Assembly (NCBI GenBank): GCA_020850025.1
Contig: JADZFI010000011.1
Location: 1 to 7,336, forward strand
Reading direction: 5' to 3'
DNA: 7,336 bases
From: Saprospiraceae bacterium
GTDB taxonomy: Bacteria; Bacteroidota; Bacteroidia; Chitinophagales; Saprospiraceae
The notes under the pieces were generated by a model. That model saw only the letters and a list, made by a program, of their open reading frames with translations. It ran no database searches and was not told the origin of the DNA. Position numbers and translations under genes: made by a program. Shown here one piece after another: positions 1-3,898 of this stretch (positions are counted from its first letter, which is position 1; the number at the start of each line of letters is the position of its first letter).

Positions 1-439
1 CCGCTATTATGCCGGACCGGTAGTGCACCGCCTCAACCCGACGGGCGTTCTGTGGGCCTCAGCCATCATAGCTACCCTGGGTATTTATCTGCTGGGCCAT
101 AGCACCGGCGCCATGACCTATGTGGCGGCCATTATGTTTGCCGTGGGTGTTTGTTATTTCTGGCCTACCATGCTCGGATTTACCGGCGAGTCTATCCCAA
201 AATCCGGCGCCCTGGGCATGTCGGTGATGGGCGGAATGGGTATGTTTGCCACCGGTTTGCTGCAACCCATCGTTGGGGGCTGGATAGATGCCAGTCGCAA
301 AAGCGCCGAAGCAGCAGGACTTACCGGTCCGGCTGCCGAACTCGCTGCCGGCCAGGAAACCCTGGCTAAAATGGTGCTGTTACCCGCCATTCTGATCGTC
401 GCCTTCGGCGCGCTCTGGTTTTATATGAGGAGGCGGTAG
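1..439 (+). CDS. MFS-family transporter, C-terminal part (5' end outside window)
   Basis: The reading frame is open from base 2 to the TAG at 437-439, giving 145 residues that are the end of a longer protein. The internal GTG at 23 is not the real start, because the frame continues upstream with residues R-Y-Y-A-G-P-V. Four hydrophobic segments are visible: around VLWASAIIATLGIYLLG, then MTYVAAIMFAVGVCYFWPTM, then the glycine-rich GALGMSVMGGMGMFATGLL, and finally MVLLPAILIVAFGALWFY. The protein ends in a basic tail, MRRR. This fits roughly the last four helices of a 12-helix major facilitator permease of the inner membrane. The positively charged segment near the left edge would be a cytoplasmic inter-helix loop. 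The substrate cannot be inferred from this fragment. The stop codon lies inside the first heptad of the repeat element that follows. The family call is fairly sure; the subfamily is open. Confidence 0.8.
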   Translation, partial: RYYAGPVVHRLNPTGVLWASAIIATLGIYLLGHSTGAMTYVAAIMFAVGVCYFWPTMLGFTGESIPKSGALGMSVMGGMGMFATGLLQPIVGGWIDASRKSAEAAGLTGPAAELAAGQETLAKMVLLPAILIVAFGALWFYMRRR

Positions 440-554
440 ACGGCTTACGGTAGACGGCTTACGGCCTACGGCCTACGGCTTACGGTAGCCCAAGCCTTCA
501 GCACTAAGCCTGCTGTCAGCCGTCCACCGTCCACCGTCCACCGTCCACCGTCTA
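436..554. repeat. Composite heptad repeat element 1
   Basis: The left arm (436-484) is seven in-phase 7-bp units: GTAGACG, GCTTACG, GTAGACG, GCTTACG, GCCTACG, GCCTACG, GCTTACG. The core GCCCAAGCCT follows at 488-497, then 22 nt without repeats. The right arm (520-554) is four CCGTCCA units plus one CCGTCTA. Read on the opposite strand, the right arm fits the same CGGnnnA consensus as the left arm, so the arms are imperfect inverted repeats; the outermost TAGACGG (437-443) and CCGTCTA (548-554) pair perfectly. The transporter stop codon TAG (437-439) lies in the first left unit, and the final A of the last right unit is the A of the next gene's ATG. The element therefore occupies the whole intergenic gap. 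All of this is read directly; function is unknown. Confidence 0.9.
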
Positions 555-1261
555 TGTCAAAACTCTATCTCATACCTTGTCCCATGGCCGAAAATGCCTT
601 GCACACCGTGCCGGCGTACGCGCAGGAGATTGCGCGTGGCCTGGATGTGTTCGTAGTGGAACGCGCTAAAACAGCCCGGCATTTTATCAAGAGCCTGGGG
701 CCTTCGAAGCCCATTCAGGAAATGATCTTCGTGGAGTTGCCGGACAACCAACAGTTACAGGAGGCTGAATCGGTGTTTTTGGAGGCGATTCGGGCTGGAA
801 AGGATGTGGGCTTGCTCTCCGAGGCCGGTTGCCCGGGGGTGGCCGATCCCGGCGCATCGTTGGTGGCTCTGGCGCACCGGGAAGGCGTTAAAGTGGCGCC
901 CCTGGTGGGGCCGTCGTCTCTCCTGCTGGCGCTGATGGCCTCCGGCATGAACGGACAAAAATTTGCGTTTCAGGGGTATTTGTCGCCTAAAAGGCCGGAA
1001 CTGGCCAAAGACTTGCGCCGACTGGAAACACTTTCGCGGCAGCAGGATCAAACCCAGTTGTTCATCGAAACGCCCTATCGTTCCCAAATGGTGCTGGAAG
1101 TAGCGCTGGAATGTCTGCAGCCCAACACCATGTTCGGCGTAGCCCAGGATCTTACGGGCGAAAACGAATTCATCCGCAGCCTGCCGGTAAGTCAGTGGAA
1201 AAAAGAAAGCGTCAAAACCCTGGAGAAACTGCCAGGGGTATTTTTGATTTATAACGGTTGA
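554..1261 (+). CDS. SAM-dependent methyltransferase, tetrapyrrole methylase/RsmI-like, short form
   Basis: The product has 235 residues and belongs to the tetrapyrrole (corrin/porphyrin) methylase fold family that includes RsmI, the 16S rRNA C1402 2'-O-methyltransferase. Visible family motifs are SEAGCPGVADPG at 89-100 (compare SDAGTPGISDPG in RsmI), GPSSLL at 119-124, which belongs to the SAM pocket, and IETPYR at 171-176. The protein ends soon after the fold is complete and lacks the extra C-terminal region of RsmI, which is about 280 residues long. It is therefore probably the short paralogue seen in Bacteroidota rather than RsmI itself, and its substrate is uncertain. ATG 554 is chosen because homology starts at once (KLYLIPCPM). 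There is no Shine-Dalgarno sequence: the bases before the start are CCGTCCA heptads. Stop TGA is at 1259-1261. The gene is convergent with radA across element 2. Confidence 0.85.
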   Translation: MSKLYLIPCPMAENALHTVPAYAQEIARGLDVFVVERAKTARHFIKSLGPSKPIQEMIFVELPDNQQLQEAESVFLEAIRAGKDVGLLSEAGCPGVADPGASLVALAHREGVKVAPLVGPSSLLLALMASGMNGQKFAFQGYLSPKRPELAKDLRRLETLSRQQDQTQLFIETPYRSQMVLEVALECLQPNTMFGVAQDLTGENEFIRSLPVSQWKKESVKTLEKLPGVFLIYNG

Positions 1262-1426
1262 CGATGTACGACTTACGACTTGCGATGTACGACTTGCGAT
1301 TGACGATCTACGACTGACGATCAATGGCCCAAGCCTCGGTACAACGCCACGCCCCTCTTGTCCAACAGTCCAATGTCCATCGTCCAACAGTCCATTGTCC
1401 AATATCCAACAGTCCAACGTCCATCA
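1262..1426. repeat. Composite heptad repeat element 2
   Basis: The left arm (1262-1324) is nine in-phase 7-bp units: CGATGTA, CGACTTA, CGACTTG, CGATGTA, CGACTTG, CGATTGA, CGATCTA, CGACTGA, CGATCAA. The preceding CGGTTGA (1255-1261), which holds the upstream gene's stop codon, resembles a further unit. The core GCCCAAGCCT is at 1327-1336, followed by 24 nt without repeats. The right arm (1361-1426) has TCCA every 7 or 8 bp in the order 8-7-7, forming three copies of a 22-bp higher-order unit (1361-1382, 1383-1404, 1405-1426), each beginning TCCAACAGTCCA. The radA stop codon (complement of 1424-1426) is the last triplet of the third copy. The element lies between convergent genes and could act in transcript termination, which is inference; no T-tract is present. 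Confidence 0.9.
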
Positions 1427-2806
1427 AACAAACAACGCCCGCTTCAGCTCCTCCACCTTTCCGATGGTGTGGATTTTAATGCCGAAGCGTTTGGTGTCAA
1501 CACCTTTGAGTCCGTATTTGGATACGTAGATTTCTTTGAAGCCCAATCTGTCTGCTTCCGTGATGCGCTGTTCAACGCGTTGTACGGCGCGGATTTCGCC
1601 GGAAAGGCCCACTTCTCCTGCGAAACAGATGTTGGAGGGGATGCTTACATCCATCAGGCTGGAAATGAGCGAGGCCACAATGGCCAGGTCGATGGCCGGG
1701 TCTTCCACGCGTATGCCTCCGGCAATGTTGAGGAACACGTCGTTCATGCTGAAAAAATACCCGCAGCGTTTCTCCAGTACAGCCAATAGCATGGACAAGC
1801 GGCGCATGTCAAAACCCGTGGCCGAACGTTGCGGTGTGCCGAAAACCGCTTTCGACACCAGGGCCTGGGTTTCGATCAGCATGGGGCGCATGCCTTCCAT
1901 GGTGGCCGCCACGGCGCAGCCGGATAATTCCTCGTCTTTCTGACTCAGCAGTAATTCCGAAGGGTTGCTCACTTCGCGCAGGCCGGCGCTTTGCATCTCG
2001 TAGATTCCCATCTCGTCGGTGCTGCCGAAACGATTTTTCAGCGTGCGCAGGATGCGGTAGGTATTGTGGCGGTCGCCCTCAAACTGCAACACACAGTCCA
2101 CAATGTGTTCCAGCAGCTTGGGGCCGGCGATATCGCCCTCCGTATTGATGTGGCCCACCAGGAAAATGGGCACATTGGTTTCCTTGGCGAAACGCAGCAA
2201 CTCTCCCGTGCACTCGCGCACCTGCGAGATGCCGCCCGGCGCGGAATCCAGATGCGGGGTGCTCATGGTCTGGATGGAATCCACGATCATCATCTGCGGC
2301 AGGATTTCCTGCGCTTGCTGGAGAATTTTGGTGGTGTTGGTTTCCGTGAGGATGTAACATTCCGACTTAAAAGCGCCCACCCGGTCGGCGCGCATCTTGA
2401 TTTGTTCTTCGCTTTCCTCCCCGCTCACATAAAGCACCTTGGCCGGGATTTTCATGGCAATTTGCAGCAAAAGCGTACTCTTTCCTATCCCCGGTTGTCC
2501 GCCGATGAGCACCAGCGAGCCCGGCACAATGCCGCCCCCCAACACGCGGTTCAGCTCCTGATCCGGCGTGGCGAGTCGCTGGGTTTTGCCCGTTTGCACC
2601 TGCTGCAGCAACACCGCTTTAGGCGATTCCGAACGGCCACCCACACTGGGCGCCCAGGATTTTCGTTTTTCCTCCGCTACCGTTTCCTTTTGGATCAGCT
2701 CTTCCTGATAGGTATTCCATTCGCCGCAATGCGGACACTTCCCCAGCCATTTAGGGGCCGAGGCGCCGCAGTTGGAGCAAAAAAAGATGGTACGTGGTTT
2801 CGCCAT
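1424..2806 (-). CDS. radA: DNA repair protein RadA (Sms)
   Basis: The product has 460 residues, the normal length for RadA/Sms, a RecA-related ATPase that acts in recombination and branch migration. An N-terminal C4 zinc finger has Cys10, Cys13, Cys24 and Cys27 (CSNCG...CPHCG). The RecA-like core carries Walker A GQPGIGKST at 103-111, Walker B MMIVDS at 172-177, and the RadA-specific KNRFG at 257-261. The C-terminal Lon-protease-like domain runs from about residue 285 to the end and includes NIAGGIRVEDPAIDLA and GEVGLSGEIRAV. The start is placed at 2806 (MAKPRTIFFC) because RadA proteins begin just before the zinc finger; an in-frame ATG at 2869 would add 21 residues encoded partly by repeat DNA. 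In the usual GHxxKEG segment this protein has GHINTEG (218-224). It is transcribed divergently from pgeF. Confidence 0.95.
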   Translation of the reverse strand: MAKPRTIFFCSNCGASAPKWLGKCPHCGEWNTYQEELIQKETVAEEKRKSWAPSVGGRSESPKAVLLQQVQTGKTQRLATPDQELNRVLGGGIVPGSLVLIGGQPGIGKSTLLLQIAMKIPAKVLYVSGEESEEQIKMRADRVGAFKSECYILTETNTTKILQQAQEILPQMMIVDSIQTMSTPHLDSAPGGISQVRECTGELLRFAKETNVPIFLVGHINTEGDIAGPKLLEHIVDCVLQFEGDRHNTYRILRTLKNRFGSTDEMGIYEMQSAGLREVSNPSELLLSQKDEELSGCAVAATMEGMRPMLIETQALVSKAVFGTPQRSATGFDMRRLSMLLAVLEKRCGYFFSMNDVFLNIAGGIRVEDPAIDLAIVASLISSLMDVSIPSNICFAGEVGLSGEIRAVQRVEQRITEADRLGFKEIYVSKYGLKGVDTKRFGIKIHTIGKVEELKRALFV

Positions 2807-2829
2807 GGGGAACGCAGATTTAGTGGGTG

Positions 2830-2837
2830 CAAAAATA
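2830..2837 (-). promoter_or_regulatory. Candidate -7 box of the radA promoter
   Basis: On the minus strand the octamer reads TATTTTTG, a full match to the Bacteroidota -7 consensus TAnnTTTG, 23 bases before the chosen radA start. I find no TTG or TTTG at the expected 19-21 bp upstream, where the sequence is the CGCGGAT-type repeat, so the call rests on the -7 box alone. It favours the 2806 start over the ATG at 2869, which would lie upstream of this box. Confidence 0.5.
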
Positions 2838-2840
2838 GGG

Positions 2841-3048
2841 GGATGCCGCGGATTATTTTTTTGGAACACGGATGCCGCGGATTACACGGATTTAATTTTT
2901 CTTTCTTGAAATGCCCAGCCGAATGTTTTCTGCGGAAATCTGCGGCACATCTGCGAGATCTGCGGGAAAAGAAAAATCTGTGTAAAATCTGTGCAAACAA
3001 TCTGTGTAAAATCTGTGCGAAATAAACTGTGCGAGATCTGTGCGCAAT
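2841..3048. repeat. Degenerate repeat cluster (GGATGCCGCGGATTA and ATCTGTGYNAA types)
   Basis: The 326-bp gap between radA and pgeF has no credible gene and is mostly repeat. GGATGCCGCGGATTA occurs at 2841-2855 and 2870-2884. From about 2930 a degenerate unit ATCTGCGG/ATCTGTGT/ATCTGTGC occurs about ten times. An exact 20-bp copy, AATCTGTGTAAAATCTGTGC, occurs at 2975-2994 and 2999-3018, giving a 24-bp period. The units resemble AATCCGTGTAATCCGCGG-like intergenic repeats that I recall from other Bacteroidota genomes, though I cannot search for them here. The cluster fills the space between the -7 boxes of radA and pgeF. An open frame through it is an artefact of the repeats. Function is unknown. 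Confidence 0.8.
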
Positions 3049-3055
3049 AACCCCG

Positions 3056-3063
3056 TATTTTTG
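3056..3063 (+). promoter_or_regulatory. Candidate -7 box of the pgeF promoter
   Basis: TATTTTTG matches the Bacteroidota -7 consensus TAnnTTTG exactly. The flanking bases (CCCC, one base, TATTTTTGC) nearly equal those of the divergent radA box on the other strand. It would give an mRNA leader of about 60 nt before the pgeF ATG. No clear -33 TTTG is seen, because that position lies in the CTGTG repeat cluster. Confidence 0.45.
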
Positions 3064-3073
3064 CCCGAAAACC

Positions 3074-3113
3074 ACAAATATTACCGCCCCGCTACAAATG
3101 TTGACGCCCCGCT
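3074..3113. repeat. Tandem 20-bp direct repeat in the pgeF leader
   Basis: Two adjacent 20-mers, at 3074-3093 and 3094-3113, differ at three positions. Both begin ACAAAT and end CGCCCCGCT. The second copy runs into GGGGC and so forms the hairpin annotated just after it. The repeat lies between the candidate pgeF -7 box and its start codon. Confidence 0.8.
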
Positions 3114-3130
3114 GGGGCTAGGATTTTTTT
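3106..3130 (+). other. GC hairpin followed by a seven-T run, directly before the pgeF start
   Basis: GCCCC (3106-3110), loop GCT and GGGGC (3114-3118) form a short 5-bp stem. The bases TAGGA follow, then seven Ts (3124-3130), and the pgeF ATG begins at 3133. The shape resembles a weak intrinsic terminator or attenuator, but the stem is short and five bases separate it from the Ts. It may equally be part of an intergenic repeat family containing CGCCCCGCTGGGGC. The structure is seen; any regulatory role is speculative. Confidence 0.4.
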
Positions 3131-3132
3131 AA

Positions 3133-3891
3133 ATGAATTTGTTGACTAGTTCTATCATTCGTCCGACTTTGTTCAACCGGTTCCCGGATATTTCCGCCGG
3201 ACAAAGCACTCGCCACGGAGGCGTGAGCAAGCCCCCGTACGACACCCTGAACCTCGGTAAGAGTACCGACGATGATCCGGCTGATGTAGCAGAAAACCGT
3301 CGCCGCTATTGCGCTGCGCTGGGATTTACCCCGGAGCAAATGGCCTGGTCCAAACAGATACACAGCGATCAAATCCGGATCGTGGAAGCCCCCGGCGGCT
3401 CGGAAGGCTTTGATGCCCTGATCACCAACGTGCCGGGCATTCTGCTGGTGGTTTCGGTGGCCGATTGCGCCTCTATCCTCGTGTACGATCACGCCAACCG
3501 GGCCCTGGCAGCCATTCACGCCGGCTGGAAAGGCGCCGCGGCACAGATTGTAGCCAAAACCCTGGCACTAATGGCGAAAACCTACGGCACCCGCGGCGCA
3601 GATTGCTATGCCTACATTGGCGCCTGCATTGATGAATGTTCCTTCGAAGTAGGACCGGAAGTAGCCGAGCAGTTCAGCAACCCCTTCAAACGCTGGGATG
3701 CCAACCGCGGTAAATTCTTTGTCGACCTGAAAAAAGCCAATGCCGCCCAACTACTCGATTTCGGCGTGCCGCAAACACACATCGAAATATCTCCCTACTG
3801 CACCCTGCTTAACCCCCAGGATTTCTTCTCTCACCGGCACAGCGGCGGGGTCACTGGAAGAGGGATGAGCGGGGTAGGAGTACATGAGTGA
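3133..3891 (+). CDS. pgeF: Peptidoglycan editing factor PgeF (YfiH/DUF152, multicopper polyphenol oxidase-like family)
   Basis: The product has 252 residues, close to the usual family length. This family was long annotated as a laccase domain. E. coli YfiH (PgeF) is an amidase that removes non-canonical residues such as L-Ser from UDP-MurNAc-peptide precursors in the cytoplasm. The metal ligands are in place: His77 (SKQIHSDQI), Cys112 (SVADCASIL) and His129 (AIHAGWKGAA). Other family signatures are STRHGGVS at 25-32, YIGACIDECSFEVG at 161-174, and the C-terminal FFSHRHSGGVTGRGM at 231-245. No signal peptide is present. ATG 3133 is the only reasonable start; homology begins near FNRFPDISAG. 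The bases before it are A/T-rich with no Shine-Dalgarno sequence, as is usual in Bacteroidota. The stop lies 7 bp from the stop of the convergent malQ-like gene, leaving no room for a separate terminator. Confidence 0.9.
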   Translation: MNLLTSSIIRPTLFNRFPDISAGQSTRHGGVSKPPYDTLNLGKSTDDDPADVAENRRRYCAALGFTPEQMAWSKQIHSDQIRIVEAPGGSEGFDALITNVPGILLVVSVADCASILVYDHANRALAAIHAGWKGAAAQIVAKTLALMAKTYGTRGADCYAYIGACIDECSFEVGPEVAEQFSNPFKRWDANRGKFFVDLKKANAAQLLDFGVPQTHIEISPYCTLLNPQDFFSHRHSGGVTGRGMSGVGVHE

Positions 3892-3898
3892 AGAGTCC

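Noticed and set aside
755..1417. Minus-strand frame of 220 codons opposite the methyltransferase gene and element 2.
   Set aside because: Its first part is translated heptad repeat and the remainder is a shadow of the methyltransferase gene.
1361..1426. The 22-bp repeats considered as a CRISPR array.
   Set aside because: The copies are directly adjacent with no unique spacers and are built from heptads; there are no cas genes nearby.
2807..2869. 21-codon N-terminal extension of RadA.
   Set aside because: It is encoded partly by repeat DNA, lies upstream of and across the candidate -7 box, and RadA proteins start just before the zinc finger.
1991..3025. Plus-strand frame of 344 codons across radA and the repeat region.
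   Set aside because: It is antisense to radA and its C-terminal part reads through the CTGTG repeats, giving repetitive CKICA-type peptide, an artefact of the repeat.
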